Origin: Desulfuromonas sp.
Lineage (GTDB): Bacteria; Desulfobacterota; Desulfuromonadia; Desulfuromonadales; Geothermobacteraceae
Length of the DNA stretch: 64,000 nt
Reading direction: 5' to 3'
Assembly (NCBI GenBank): GCA_002868905.1
Contig: PKUA01000018.1
Span: 123,604-187,603 of the forward strand
Position numbers and translations under genes: made by a program
In this document: one piece after another, positions 27,030-38,590 of the stretch
Numbering within the stretch: the stretch's first letter is position 1
Layout of the letters: each line of letters begins with the position of its first letter
Notes under the pieces: generated by a model
Seen by the model: only the letters and a program-made list of their open reading frames with translations
The model's database searches: none
Told to the model about the DNA's origin: nothing

Positions 27030-29466
27030 TCTCTTCGTCCTTCTCGGCCAGCTTGGCCACGGCAACAATCCGCTCTCCCTCTTCGACCACCATCACCCGG
27101 ACCCCCTGAGTGTTCCGTCCGATCTGGCGGAAATCGGAAACCCGGGTCCGGAGCAGTTTACCCCGGTCGGTGATGAACATCAGGTCGCTATCCTCGTCGA
27201 CCAGCTTGATGTCGACCACCTTGCCGTTCCGCTCTGAGGTCTTGATGGTAATGATCCCCTTGCCACCACGGCTCTGCACCCGGTACTCATCGAGCTGGGT
27301 TCGTTTACCGTAGCCGTTCTCGGTCACCGAGGCGAGGGTGGCGGCGGTGTTTTCGTTCACGACCTCCATGCCGATGATGGCATCGTCCTTATCGAGCATC
27401 ATCCCCCGAACACCGCGGGTGGTCCTCCCCATCGGTCGGGCATCGCCCTCCGGGAAACGGATCGACTTGCCGTTACTGCTGGCAAGCAGGATATCCATCT
27501 CGCCGTCGGTCAGGCGAGCGGCGATCAACCGGTCCCCCTCGTCGATGGTCAGGGCGATGATCCCACCCTGGCGCGGGTTGGAATAGGCCATCAGGTCGGT
27601 TTTCTTGACTGTTCCGTTGCTGGTGGCCGTGATGATGTATTTCCCCTCTTCGAAATCCTTCACCGGGAGAATGGTCATGACGTTTTCGTCATTCTGCAGG
27701 TTGAGCAGGTTGACGATCGCCTTGCCGCGGGCGGCGCGTCCCCCCTGCGGGATTTCATGGACCTTGAGCCAGTAGACTTTCCCCATGTCGGTAAAGACGA
27801 GGATGTAGCTGTGGGTCGAGGCGATGAAGAGGCGTTCGACGAAATCCTCGTCTTTCGGACGCATCCCGGTCTTCCCCTTGCCCCCGCGGCGCTGGGCGCG
27901 ATAGAGAGATACGGCGTTGCGCTTGATGTAGCCGGTGTGAGAGACGGTGACCACCATGTCCTCCTCGACGATCAAATCCTCGATGGAGAGGTCGGCGGTC
28001 ATGGCGATGATTTCGGTCCGGCGCTCGTCCCCGTAACGCTCCCGGATTTCAGCCAACTCGGTCTTGATGATGGTGAGGATTTCCGCCTCACTCGCCAGAA
28101 TCTCCTTGAGTCGCTTGATCAACGCCAACACCTGGGTGTATTCCTCGATAATCTTGTCCCGCTCCAACCCGGTCAGACGGTGCAGGCGCATATCGAGGAT
28201 CGCCTGGGCCTGAATCTCGCTCAGCTCGAACCGGGCAACCAGGCGCTGTTTCGCCTCGGCGGAATTGGCGCTGCTCTTGATCGTTTGAATCACCTCGTCG
28301 AGGTTGTCGAGCGCGATCTTGAGGCCTTCGAGGATGTGGGCTCTCGCTTCGGCCTTCTTCAGCTCGAACAGGGTGCGACGGGTGACGATTTCCTTGCGAT
28401 GATCGATGAAGTGACCAAGCACCTCCCGCATGGAGAGAACCCGGGGTTGGCCGTTGACGATCGCCAGCATGATGATGCCGAAGGATGATTGCATCGCCGT
28501 CATCTTGTAAAGCTGGTTGATGATGACCTGGGGAATGGTGTCCCTTTTGATTTCGATGACGATCCGCATGCCGTCGCGATCCGATTCGTCGCGCAGGTCG
28601 GAAATCCCTTCGAGCTTCTTGTCGCGAACCAGGTCGGCGATCTTCTCGATCAGGCGCGCCTTGTTGACCTGGAACGGGATCTCGGTGACGATGATGCTCT
28701 CGCGTCCGGTCCGGCTGTTCTGCTCCACCAGGACACGGGCGCGCATCTGGATGATGCCCCGCCCGCAGCGATACGCCTCGTGAATACCGTCCCGGCCGAG
28801 AATAAACCCGCCGGTCGGGAAATCGGGCCCGGGGATATGCCCGAGCAGGGCCTCGTCATCGAGCTTGGGGTCGTCGATCAGCGCCACCAGTCCGTCAATC
28901 ACCTCGGTGAGGTTGTGAGGCGGAATCTTGGTCGCCATCCCGACCGCGATCCCTTCCGAACCGTTGACCAGCAGGTTGGGATACTTGCACGGCAGAACCA
29001 GCGGTTCCTCCAGGGAGTCGTCGTAGTTCGGACCGAAATCGACCGTCTCCTTGTCGATATCGTTGAGCAGTTCGTGGGCGAGGCGGTCCATCCGGACCTC
29101 GGTGTAACGCATGGCGGCCGCCGAGTCCCCGTCGATGGAGCCGAAGTTTCCCTGGCCGTCGACCAACGGGTAGCGCAGGGAGAAATCCTGGGCCATCCGG
29201 ACGATGGTGTCATAGACGGCCGAGTCGCCGTGGGGATGGTATTTACCGATGACGTCACCGACCACGCGGGCCGACTTCTTATACGGCTTGTTGTAGTCGT
29301 TGCTGAGTTCGTTCATGGCGAACAGCACGCGCCGGTGGACCGGCTTCAGACCGTCACGCACGTCGGGCAACGCCCGGCCGATTATGACGCTCATGGCGTA
29401 GTCCATATAGGACTTGCGCATCTCGTCTTCGATATTGACCGTGATCCGGTTCTGTTCTGAAAGCAT
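26965..29466 (-). CDS. gyrA: DNA gyrase subunit A
   Basis: Breakage-reunion subunit of gyrase, which introduces negative supercoils. It has 833 residues: a winged-helix/tower domain with catalytic Tyr121 in [10 protein letters not shown], a coiled-coil gate, and a C-terminal beta-pinwheel with the GyrA box QRRGGKG. The quinolone-determining region reads [10 protein letters not shown] with Ser82 and Asp86, the same residues as the sensitive E. coli form. Downstream of gyrB by 97 bp on the same strand, and overlapping the TPR gene at its end. Confidence 0.98.
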   Translation of the reverse strand: MLSEQNRITVNIEDEMRKSYMDYAMSVIIGRALPDVRDGLKPVHRRVLFAMNELSNDYNKPYKKSARVVGDVIGKYHPHGDSAVYDTIVRMAQDFSLRYPLVDGQGNFGSIDGDSAAAMRYTEVRMDRLAHELLNDIDKETVDFGPNYDDSLEEPLVLPCKYPNLLVNGSEGIAVGMATKIPPHNLTEVIDGLVALIDDPKLDDEALLGHIPGPDFPTGGFILGRDGIHEAYRCGRGIIQMRARVLVEQNSRTGRESIIVTEIPFQVNKARLIEKIADLVRDKKLEGISDLRDESDRDGMRIVIEIKRDTIPQVIINQLYKMTAMQSSFGIIMLAIVNGQPRVLSMREVLGHFIDHRKEIVTRRTLFELKKAEARAHILEGLKIALDNLDEVIQTIKSSANSAEAKQRLVARFELSEIQAQAILDMRLHRLTGLERDKIIEEYTQVLALIKRLKEILASEAEILTIIKTELAEIRERYGDERRTEIIAMTADLSIEDLIVEEDMVVTVSHTGYIKRNAVSLYRAQRRGGKGKTGMRPKDEDFVERLFIASTHSYILVFTDMGKVYWLKVHEIPQGGRAARGKAIVNLLNLQNDENVMTILPVKDFEEGKYIITATSNGTVKKTDLMAYSNPRQGGIIALTIDEGDRLIAARLTDGEMDILLASSNGKSIRFPEGDARPMGRTTRGVRGMMLDKDDAIIGMEVVNENTAATLASVTENGYGKRTQLDEYRVQSRGGKGIITIKTSERNGKVVDIKLVDEDSDLMFITDRGKLLRTRVSDFRQIGRNTQGVRVMVVEEGERIVAVAKLAEKDEENVDAEIAAGPEEGSAPLPEQE

Positions 29467-29563
29467 CTAGCTTGTCCTCCGGGAAATCAGGAACGCAGGA
29501 AACGGAATGCGGGGCGCTGGTTTGGTGCAACAGCCCCGGACATCGGCTCTCGTCCCGGCATGT

Positions 29564-31972
<2,409 letters not shown>

Positions 31973-33049
31973 TTATGTTTCCAAACGCCCGGCATCAACT
32001 CGATATTCCGTGACATCGGAAGCGAGAAAGCTCCTACATAGCTGGGGATCGGTTGTCGTCAGAAAAAATTGTCCGGACCTGCCAAGCAAAAACGCAAAAA
32101 AGGTTTCGCGCCGTTGCGGGTCGAGTTCGCTGGTCATGTCGTCGAGCAACAACACCGGACTCTCTCCGGTCTGCTCCTCCAGGTCCATGACCTGTGCCGT
32201 CTTGAACGCCAGCATGCATGAGCGCTGTTGTCCCTGCGAGCCAAATGATTTCAACTGCTTACCATCAAGATAAAATAACGGGTCATCCCGATGTGGTCCA
32301 GCCAGCGTCTGGCCCAGAGACACTTCGCGTTGCCTGGTCTTCTGCAACTCATCCGCTAGTCGGACATGCTGATCCCCCTCCATGTGGGGATATTTTATGT
32401 CGATCTCTTCACGCCCTCCGCAAATTTCCCGGTAGGTCTCATGCAACAAGGGGCGCAACCGATCCAGGAAGTGGACCCTCTTCTCCCGAATTATGCTCCC
32501 TGCCTGCAGAAAACGATCGGTCCATACAGCCAGTTCCTGAGATGATCCCCCGGCCTTAATGACGGCATTGCGTTGCAGCAGGCAACGGGCGAAATTACGA
32601 GCAACTTGCAGATAACCCGGTTCTGCCTGGAAAATAGCCCTATCCAGCAGGGAGCGTCGTCCGGCCGGTGCCCCCTTGATTAAGGCAACCTCTTCGGGTG
32701 CGAAAAGGACCGGGCTCAATATTCCGAGAAACTGACCGATCCCCTGCAGGGACTTACCATCGAGGAACGGTTTTTTTCCTTGTCTGTTTAATTCCAATTC
32801 CAGCCGATGACAAACGCCTGATTTTAGCAATTCGCAGGAAATTTTGCCAGAGCTAGTTCCAACTGTCAGTAAATCGGTCAACTGGGCCGGACGAAAACTT
32901 CTCGCATGACCGAGAAGGTAGATCGCCTCAACCAGTGCGGTCTTCCCCTGCGCGTTGTTACCGTAGAAAATATTTCCGCCGGCGGTCGGACAGAAATCTA
33001 TCTGGAGCAGGTTTCTGAAATTATTGATCGTGAGCCGTTTCAGTTCCAC
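31973..33049 (-). CDS. recF: DNA replication and repair protein RecF
   Basis: ABC-type ATPase helping load RecA on gapped DNA. It has 358 residues with Walker A GNNAQGKT (about 31-38), a signature-like GSQGQQRS, and Walker B PVLLLDDMTSELD near residue 310. The N-terminus LKRLTINNFRNL is typical. A symmetric terminator separates it from dnaN, so recF-gyrB-gyrA may use an internal promoter or partial read-through. Base composition here begins to fall relative to gyrB. Confidence 0.97.
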   Translation of the reverse strand: MELKRLTINNFRNLLQIDFCPTAGGNIFYGNNAQGKTALVEAIYLLGHARSFRPAQLTDLLTVGTSSGKISCELLKSGVCHRLELELNRQGKKPFLDGKSLQGIGQFLGILSPVLFAPEEVALIKGAPAGRRSLLDRAIFQAEPGYLQVARNFARCLLQRNAVIKAGGSSQELAVWTDRFLQAGSIIREKRVHFLDRLRPLLHETYREICGGREEIDIKYPHMEGDQHVRLADELQKTRQREVSLGQTLAGPHRDDPLFYLDGKQLKSFGSQGQQRSCMLAFKTAQVMDLEEQTGESPVLLLDDMTSELDPQRRETFFAFLLGRSGQFFLTTTDPQLCRSFLASDVTEYRVDAGRLET

Positions 33050-33065
33050 TGATTCAACTCCAAAA

Positions 33066-33092
33066 GAAAAAGGCCTCTCGCAAGGCCTTTTT
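33066..33092. terminator. Symmetric terminator between dnaN and recF
   Basis: A 10-bp stem AAAAAGGCCT/AGGCCTTTTT with loop CTCGCA (77-82 of this hundred). T-runs lie on both strands, so it can act in either direction; it most probably ends dnaN transcripts. Confidence 0.75.
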
Positions 33093-33106
33093 CAAACTCC
33101 CTTCAA

Positions 33107-34225
33107 TCAGAGCCGCATCGGCATGACCACGGATAGGAAATCCTTGTCATCGACTCGGGTCACCAAACCGGGTGACATGTTGTCCTTGACATGAAACTTG
33201 ATCTCATCCACCACCATGCTCTGCAGAATATCAAGAAGGTATCGAGAATTAAAACCGACCGCGAGTTCCTGACCCGCATAATCAATTTCCAACTCCTCTC
33301 GCGCATCTCCAAGATCAGGATTTGACGATGATATTTCCAGAACCCCTGCTCGAAAGGTCAATTTGACTCCGCGCGATTTCTCACTGGAAAATACCGCCAT
33401 GCGGCGCAAAGCATGGAGAAATTGATCACGGGGAATGACCGCACTGATTTCGGCCATCTGCGGAATGACACGGCGGTAATCCGGAAATTCTCCATCGACA
33501 AGGCGCATGACAACCACGGTATCCTGCTTGGTCACCATGGCATTTGTCTCGGAGAAACCAAGAGATAAATCTTCCGGTCCATCCTCCGCTATTTTCTTTA
33601 ATTCCTGCACACCCTTGCGCGGAAGGATTACGCCGGTCTTCAAAACTTCTGTAGCAAGGTTTTCTTCTGCGCGCTGGATCATGGCCAATCTGTGACCATC
33701 GGTCGCCACAAGTCGAAGTATTTGACGGTTGTCCTCAGAGAGGTGCTGGAAAAATATACCGTTAAGATTGAATTTGCTCTCGTCATGGGACATGGAAAAA
33801 GCGGTCATATCTACCAGCGTTTTTGCATCCTGGCTAGACAGGTTGAAATGCTGGCCACCTTCAAGAGTTGGAAACTGGGGAAATTCATCTGCCGCCAGAC
33901 CAACCAGGTTAAACAGAGCTTTTCCACAGCGAATCTCGATCCAACAATTTTCTTTTGCCTGAAAAGCGACTTCTCCGTCGGGAAGTTCCTTGATAATTTC
34001 AAAAAGTTTTTTCGCCGCAACGGTAATTTTCCCCTGACTGGAAACCTTGGCCGGATAGGACGACTGCATACCTACTTCCAGGTCGGTTGCCGTCAAACGA
34101 ATTTTTTCGTCCAGAGCCTCAATCAGAACATTCGACAGGATCGGGATAGTGTTCCGTTTTTCCACAATTCCCTGAACGCGTGAAAGTGCCCGCAGAATGA
34201 CCTCTCTATCAATTGAAAACTGCAT
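33107..34225 (-). CDS. dnaN: DNA polymerase III beta subunit (sliding clamp)
   Basis: Ring-shaped processivity clamp. It has 372 residues with three similar clamp domains: N-terminal MQFSIDREVILRALSRVQGI, central LVATDGHRLAMI and the end VTRVDDKDFLSVVMPMRL. Full length. It is second after dnaA on the leftward strand with a 266-bp gap. Two TTTTCCACA sequences (DnaA-box-like) lie on the plus strand inside it, at 33920-33928 and 34158-34166. Confidence 0.98.
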   Translation of the reverse strand: MQFSIDREVILRALSRVQGIVEKRNTIPILSNVLIEALDEKIRLTATDLEVGMQSSYPAKVSSQGKITVAAKKLFEIIKELPDGEVAFQAKENCWIEIRCGKALFNLVGLAADEFPQFPTLEGGQHFNLSSQDAKTLVDMTAFSMSHDESKFNLNGIFFQHLSEDNRQILRLVATDGHRLAMIQRAEENLATEVLKTGVILPRKGVQELKKIAEDGPEDLSLGFSETNAMVTKQDTVVVMRLVDGEFPDYRRVIPQMAEISAVIPRDQFLHALRRMAVFSSEKSRGVKLTFRAGVLEISSSNPDLGDAREELEIDYAGQELAVGFNSRYLLDILQSMVVDEIKFHVKDNMSPGLVTRVDDKDFLSVVMPMRL

Positions 34226-34244
34226 GGCTTCCTCCTCAACAGTA

Positions 34245-34294
34245 ATTGATTATTATGAAGTTTAAAATCTTAAAAACAACACCTAATAATCAAT
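34245..34294. repeat. AT-rich inverted repeat in the dnaA-dnaN gap
   Basis: ATTGATTATTA (34245-34255) and TAATAATCAAT (34284-34294) are perfect 11-bp complements. The rest of the 34226-34491 gap is AT-rich with no gene. It may contain the dnaN promoter or part of a bipartite origin. Close to dnaA the sequence CAGGTGTAAAAC echoes CAGGTGTGGAAAAC on the other side of dnaA. Confidence 0.5.
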
Positions 34295-34491
34295 CGCTGG
34301 TTATATGTTTACAGACTCAAAATTATTTGTTATTTCAACCATTTAAACAAGTTGAACCTGTGAATCAAAACCTTTCAAAGCCTGTTGGTGAAATCTGGAA
34401 AACCTAAAGACTCCATCAACCACCACACTTCATGACCAACCATCTACACAATATAAACACAGGTGTAAAACATTAGAATTTGACACCGTGT

Positions 34492-35850
34492 TCAGTGTTC
34501 AAGAGTGACTCTCAACTCCTCAATAGAGGTTCTTATCTGCATATCCTCATCCATGACCCTTTCAATCTTACGGATAGCATGGATGATAGTCGAGTGATCT
34601 TTACCACCGAATTTTTCTCCTATTTCAGGGTAGGATGCAGCTGTCAATTGGCGAGAGAGATACATCGCGACCTGGCGAGGAAGAACCAAAGCCTTGAGCC
34701 TTTTAGCTGACTTAAGGTCGGAAATTTTGATGTTGTAATAATGGGCTGTCGTTTTTTGTATTTCTTCGATCGTAACCTGACGTCGTTTATCAATCAGAAT
34801 ATTCTTTAAAATATCCTTGGCCATCTGCAGAGTCACTGGAGTTGACGTCAAACTGGCGAAAGCACCTATTCGAACAAGATACCCCTCCAGTTCACGCACG
34901 TTGCTCGTCACCGAATTCGCGAGGAAGAGGGCTACATCCTCGGGAAGATTGATGCCGTTCAGTTCCGCCTTTACCTTGAGGATGGCCAGTTTTGTTTCGA
35001 CATCAGGTGGCTGAATATCAGCTATCAGTCCCCACTCAAACCGGGACCGAAGTCTCTCCTCGAGATCGGGTATTTCCTTGGGAAATTTATCGGATGTTAC
35101 CACGATCTGTTTTTGTGCTTCGTAAAGAGCATTGAAGGTATGAAAGAAAACCTCCTGCGTGCGTTCTTTACCGGCGAGAAACTGGACGTCATCGATCAGG
35201 AGGACATCCATGGAGCGGAATTTATCCCTGAATTCATCCATTTTGTTGTAACGCAACGAATTTATTAACTCATTGGTAAATTTTTCGGTTGAATAATAAC
35301 AGACCCTGAATTGAGGGTTTTTTTCAGATATGGAATTCCCAATGGCATTGACCAAATGGGTTTTGCCAAGACCAACACCCCCATAGATAAAGAGTGGGTT
35401 GTAAGTAATGGCCGGGTTGTTGGCGACCGCCAGAGAAGCTGCATAGGCAAACTGATTTGAAGACCCCGAGACAAACTCGTTAAACGTATATTTGGGGTTT
35501 AGATTGAAACCGTTGATCTTACGCTCAGGTTGCGTTTGAAAAACAGCTTCAGTTTTTGCAGGTTGAGGAACTTCAGCGACGATGTCAAGTGGCTCTTTCG
35601 GTTCATCCTGGGATATGACAATTTTCAATTGGTAGGAAACTGCTCCAATTTCAGATATCGTCGTCCTGATAAGACTGGAAAAATTATCTTTAACCCAACT
35701 CTGTATGAATCGGTTCGGAACAGCGAGACGAATTTGGTCGTGTTCGATGCCGAGAAATCGGATCGGACGAATCCAGGTTGAGAAGTGCTGTGGAGAAAGT
35801 GACTTCTCAAGCTGGTCTAATGTTTCTTTCCAAAGAGGATGATCGGCCAT
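34492..35850 (-). CDS. dnaA: Chromosomal replication initiator protein DnaA
   Basis: AAA+ initiator that binds DnaA boxes and opens oriC. It has 452 residues: domain I (WKETLDQLEKSLSPQHFSTW), a variable linker, AAA+ domain with Walker A GGVGLGKTH (about 152-160) and Walker B VLLIDDVQFL, and domain IV with the DNA-binding signature GGKDHSTIIHAIRKIE. The ribosome site is weak. Its upstream region carries a perfect DnaA box, so autoregulation is likely. It marks the switch between leftward and rightward genes. Confidence 0.98.
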   Translation of the reverse strand: MADHPLWKETLDQLEKSLSPQHFSTWIRPIRFLGIEHDQIRLAVPNRFIQSWVKDNFSSLIRTTISEIGAVSYQLKIVISQDEPKEPLDIVAEVPQPAKTEAVFQTQPERKINGFNLNPKYTFNEFVSGSSNQFAYAASLAVANNPAITYNPLFIYGGVGLGKTHLVNAIGNSISEKNPQFRVCYYSTEKFTNELINSLRYNKMDEFRDKFRSMDVLLIDDVQFLAGKERTQEVFFHTFNALYEAQKQIVVTSDKFPKEIPDLEERLRSRFEWGLIADIQPPDVETKLAILKVKAELNGINLPEDVALFLANSVTSNVRELEGYLVRIGAFASLTSTPVTLQMAKDILKNILIDKRRQVTIEEIQKTTAHYYNIKISDLKSAKRLKALVLPRQVAMYLSRQLTAASYPEIGEKFGGKDHSTIIHAIRKIERVMDEDMQIRTSIEELRVTLEH

Positions 35851-35884
35851 GTCGCGACAATAACAAACTTAATTCAAGAGATAA

Positions 35885-35916
35885 TTATCCACAAAAATAT
35901 CAACAGGTGTGGAAAA
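35885..35916. promoter_or_regulatory. Pair of opposed DnaA boxes
   Basis: TTATCCACA on the plus strand (35885-35893) and TGTGGAAAA (35908-35916, i.e. TTTTCCACA on the minus strand). They lie 35-66 bp before the dnaA start, so they could act in both initiation and dnaA autorepression. Confidence 0.7.
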
Positions 35917-36037
35917 CTTTGGATGAGTGCCCGGATGAAGGTTGCGAAGGCTCTCGAGCGAAGAATTCAAGCTATCAAACAAGAGCCGTTTTTTGCAAGG
36001 TCTTTTTCCTTGGCTATTCTGCATCCAATGAAAGACC

Positions 36038-36067
36038 TTGACAATTCATAAAAAAACCGGGTAAAAG
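36038..36067 (+). promoter_or_regulatory. Promoter of rpmH-rnpA-yidD-yidC
   Basis: A perfect -35 TTGACA (36038-36043) is followed after 18 bp by TAAAAG (36062-36067), 60 bp before the rpmH start. Confidence 0.55.
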
Positions 36068-36126
36068 ACACCTTTGCCCAAAAATCAAGTCAGATTTTGA
36101 AAAAATAGATCGAAGGAGAATATACC

Positions 36127-36279
36127 ATGTCAAAAAGAACTTACCAACCGAGTCGGATCAGCCGGAAGCGGACACACGGTTTTCGCAAGCGGATGCAAAG
36201 CAAGACAGGTCAAGCTGTTATCAAGCGTCGGCGTGCTCGCGGGCGGAAACAGCTCGTTGTCACCACACCGAGCAAATAA
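36127..36279 (+). CDS. rpmH: 50S ribosomal protein L34
   Basis: Small basic ribosomal protein of 50 residues beginning [20 protein letters not shown] and containing [20 protein letters not shown], the universal L34 pattern; the tail QLVVTTPSK is slightly longer than in E. coli. GAAGGAG lies about 9 nt before the ATG. First gene of the rightward origin-proximal operon, followed 8 nt later by rnpA. Confidence 0.97.
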   Translation: MSKRTYQPSRISRKRTHGFRKRMQSKTGQAVIKRRRARGRKQLVVTTPSK

Positions 36280-36287
36280 AAAAATCT

Positions 36288-36665
36288 ATGAATGACAACC
36301 GGTTTCCCAAGTCGTCGCGACTGAGGAAACGGGGAGATTTTCTTCTGGTAAAGAACCGGGGGCGTTGTCTACGCACCCGGTCTTTTATCATTTACATCTT
36401 GAAATCCTCCATCGATGGTGGACCGAGACTCGGTATAACCGCCAGTAAAAGAGTTGGGGGTGCGGTGCAGCGAAACCGGGCCAAGCGTTTGGTTAGAGAA
36501 TTTTTCAGACAGCAACAACATCTGTTGGATGCTGATTGTTATTATTCAATCATCGCAAAACAACGAGCCTGCCACCTTAAACTGGATCAGGTTAACGAAG
36601 AATTAAAAGTTCTAACACCTGCAAGACGGAGTATAGAATCGGAGTCATGCAGTCTTTCCTGTTAA
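36288..36665 (+). CDS. rnpA: Ribonuclease P protein component
   Basis: Protein subunit of RNase P, which trims tRNA 5' ends with the RNA component. It has 125 residues with [14 protein letters not shown] near the start and the RNR-type motif [13 protein letters not shown] around residue 60. The C-terminal 20 residues are poorly conserved and overlap the start of yidD by 19 nt. Standard position between rpmH and yidD. Confidence 0.95.
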   Translation: MNDNRFPKSSRLRKRGDFLLVKNRGRCLRTRSFIIYILKSSIDGGPRLGITASKRVGGAVQRNRAKRLVREFFRQQQHLLDADCYYSIIAKQRACHLKLDQVNEELKVLTPARRSIESESCSLSC

Positions 36666-36856
36666 CGTTTATCAAGTTCTACCGCAGTTGCATTTCCCCC
36701 TTGAAGCGACCCTGTTGTCGGTTTTATCCGAGTTGTTCCAATTACGCTTTCTCCGCCATCGAAAAGTATGGTGCGATAAAGGGGCTCTATCTCGCAGTCA
36801 AAAGAATTATTAAATGCCATCCTTGGAATCCGGGCGGTTTTGACCCAATTAATTAA
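36647..36856 (+). CDS. yidD: Membrane protein insertion efficiency factor YidD
   Basis: Small peripheral membrane protein aiding insertion with YidC. It has 69 residues with [20 protein letters not shown] and [20 protein letters not shown], then [16 protein letters not shown], the full family signature with its conserved cysteines. It overlaps rnpA and precedes yidC by 40 bp. Confidence 0.95.
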   Translation: MQSFLLTFIKFYRSCISPLKRPCCRFYPSCSNYAFSAIEKYGAIKGLYLAVKRIIKCHPWNPGGFDPIN

Positions 36857-36896
36857 TACTGTGTCATCTGATTGATGACATCCAGCGGAGTTCGTC

Positions 36897-38549
36897 ATGG
36901 AAAATAAAAATACAGTCATAGCCGTTGTTTTGATGGCAGCTGTCTGGATTATCTTTACGCTATTGAATCCTCCACAGGCTCCGGTCCCTGCTCCAGAACA
37001 ATCAAGGGACTCAACAAAAGAGGAAGTTCCTGTACTGGATAATTCTGCAACAAAGACCGCTGATGTTGCCGAAACAAAAATTGAGGTTGCTAAGCAACAT
37101 GTCCTCCCAAAAAACAATGCAATGGTCGAAGATATTACGGTCGAAAACAACTTGTTTTTGGCCAAATTTTCGACCTCAGGCGCACGATTAACTTTCCTAA
37201 CGCTGAAGAATTTTTGGGAAACAACAGAAGTTGGCTCCAAACCAATCAATATTGTTGAAAATCGCAGGCCGACCGCTGGGTCAATTAGACTCGAAGGTTA
37301 TGACGGTCTGAAAATCTATTCGGATGCCGTCTACTCAGTTGTCAAACAACCGAAAGGTATTATCTCTGCTAGCCAAAATAGTGATTTGGTTTTTTCTTAT
37401 CTTACTCCTGGTGGAATTCTTGTTGAAAAAACATACCGGTTCCAAGGGGACAGCTACGCTATTGATATGGACGTCAAGGTTCGTAATTTAGCTGATGGAG
37501 TCGAACGTGGTTCCCTTGAGGTATCTCTGGTCCAGCCTTGGGATGAAAACCAGGAAGGTTCTTATTATGAACATGTGGGTCCTTCTACACTTGTAGATAA
37601 AGGTATTGAAAGTGATTCCGTTAAAGACATAACAAAAGAGACCAAAGTTTATTCAAATCCGGCATGGAGTGTTTTTGAACAAAAATATTTTATGGCTGGT
37701 ATAGCTCCTCATTCTGGTGCTGCGGACAAGGTAAAAATTGTAAAACAAGATGAATTTGTTTTAAATAGTTTTGTAACTCCCGAAGTTCAACTATCTCCGA
37801 ATGAAGGAAAAACCTTTCAATATACTCTATATTTTGGACCAAGAGATCTCAGTATCCTTGAAACTATAGGTCATCGATTTGATGAAGCTATCGATTTTGG
37901 ATGGTTTACCGTTATTGCCGTTCCTTTGAGAGAAGTCCTTAATTTCTTTTACGGCTTTGTAAAAAATTATGGGGTAGCTATTATTCTGCTGACCATCATC
38001 ATTAAAATGCTTTTCTGGCCCTTAACTCATAAGAGTTACGCAAGCATGAAAGAGATGCAGAAAATACAGCCGGAAATTCAAAAACTACGCGAAAAATATA
38101 AAAATAATAAAGAAAAGATGAATCAGGAAGTCATGGCCCTCTACAAGGAGAAACGGGTTAATCCGTTTGGTGGGTGTCTTCCAATGGTGATTCAGATACC
38201 GGTGTTTTTTGCCCTGTATAAAGTGTTGATGATTGACTTTGCCTTGCGTCAGGCACCTTTCATGCTGTGGATCAAAGACCTTTCGGTAGCAGACACTCTT
38301 TTTACCGACCTGTTAGGTTTGCCGTTTACCCTGGGCCCTTTGCCATTGGTCATGGGTTTTACCATGTTCCTGCAGCAGAAAATGACGCCATCAACCATGG
38401 ATCCCCAGCAGGCCAAGATTTTCATGATGATGCCAGTTGTTTTCACCTTTATGTTTCTGAATTTCCCAGCAGGTTTGGTTCTTTACTGGTTGGTCAATAA
38501 TCTCCTGACCATTCTTCAGCAATATTTTATCCATCGCAAATTCAAGTAG
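36897..38549 (+). CDS. yidC: Membrane protein insertase YidC
   Basis: Inserts and folds inner-membrane proteins such as ATP synthase subunit c. It has 550 residues: an N-terminal membrane helix (about 6-23), a large periplasmic beta domain (about 55-340) typical of Gram-negative YidC, and the five-helix core with FGGCLPMVIQIPVFFALYKV. GC content is much lower than in the genes further right. The jag gene that often follows yidC is absent; mnmE begins 41 bp later. Confidence 0.97.
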   Translation: MENKNTVIAVVLMAAVWIIFTLLNPPQAPVPAPEQSRDSTKEEVPVLDNSATKTADVAETKIEVAKQHVLPKNNAMVEDITVENNLFLAKFSTSGARLTFLTLKNFWETTEVGSKPINIVENRRPTAGSIRLEGYDGLKIYSDAVYSVVKQPKGIISASQNSDLVFSYLTPGGILVEKTYRFQGDSYAIDMDVKVRNLADGVERGSLEVSLVQPWDENQEGSYYEHVGPSTLVDKGIESDSVKDITKETKVYSNPAWSVFEQKYFMAGIAPHSGAADKVKIVKQDEFVLNSFVTPEVQLSPNEGKTFQYTLYFGPRDLSILETIGHRFDEAIDFGWFTVIAVPLREVLNFFYGFVKNYGVAIILLTIIIKMLFWPLTHKSYASMKEMQKIQPEIQKLREKYKNNKEKMNQEVMALYKEKRVNPFGGCLPMVIQIPVFFALYKVLMIDFALRQAPFMLWIKDLSVADTLFTDLLGLPFTLGPLPLVMGFTMFLQQKMTPSTMDPQQAKIFMMMPVVFTFMFLNFPAGLVLYWLVNNLLTILQQYFIHRKFK

Positions 38550-38590
38550 AGAGTAGGGCAGAAGTTCTCCCTGCGTTCGGATTTATCAGG

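Larger units (their letters stand above)
35851..36126. other. Probable replication origin (oriC) between dnaA and rpmH
   Basis: 276 bp, AT-rich, with no gene. It contains TTATCCACA (35885-35893), a perfect DnaA box, and an opposed TTTTCCACA (complement at 35908-35916). A-rich runs near 36045-36110 could serve as an unwinding element. All genes to the left point left and those to the right point right for many kilobases, which fits replication starting here. The number of boxes is low, so the dnaA-dnaN gap may contribute. Confidence 0.65.
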
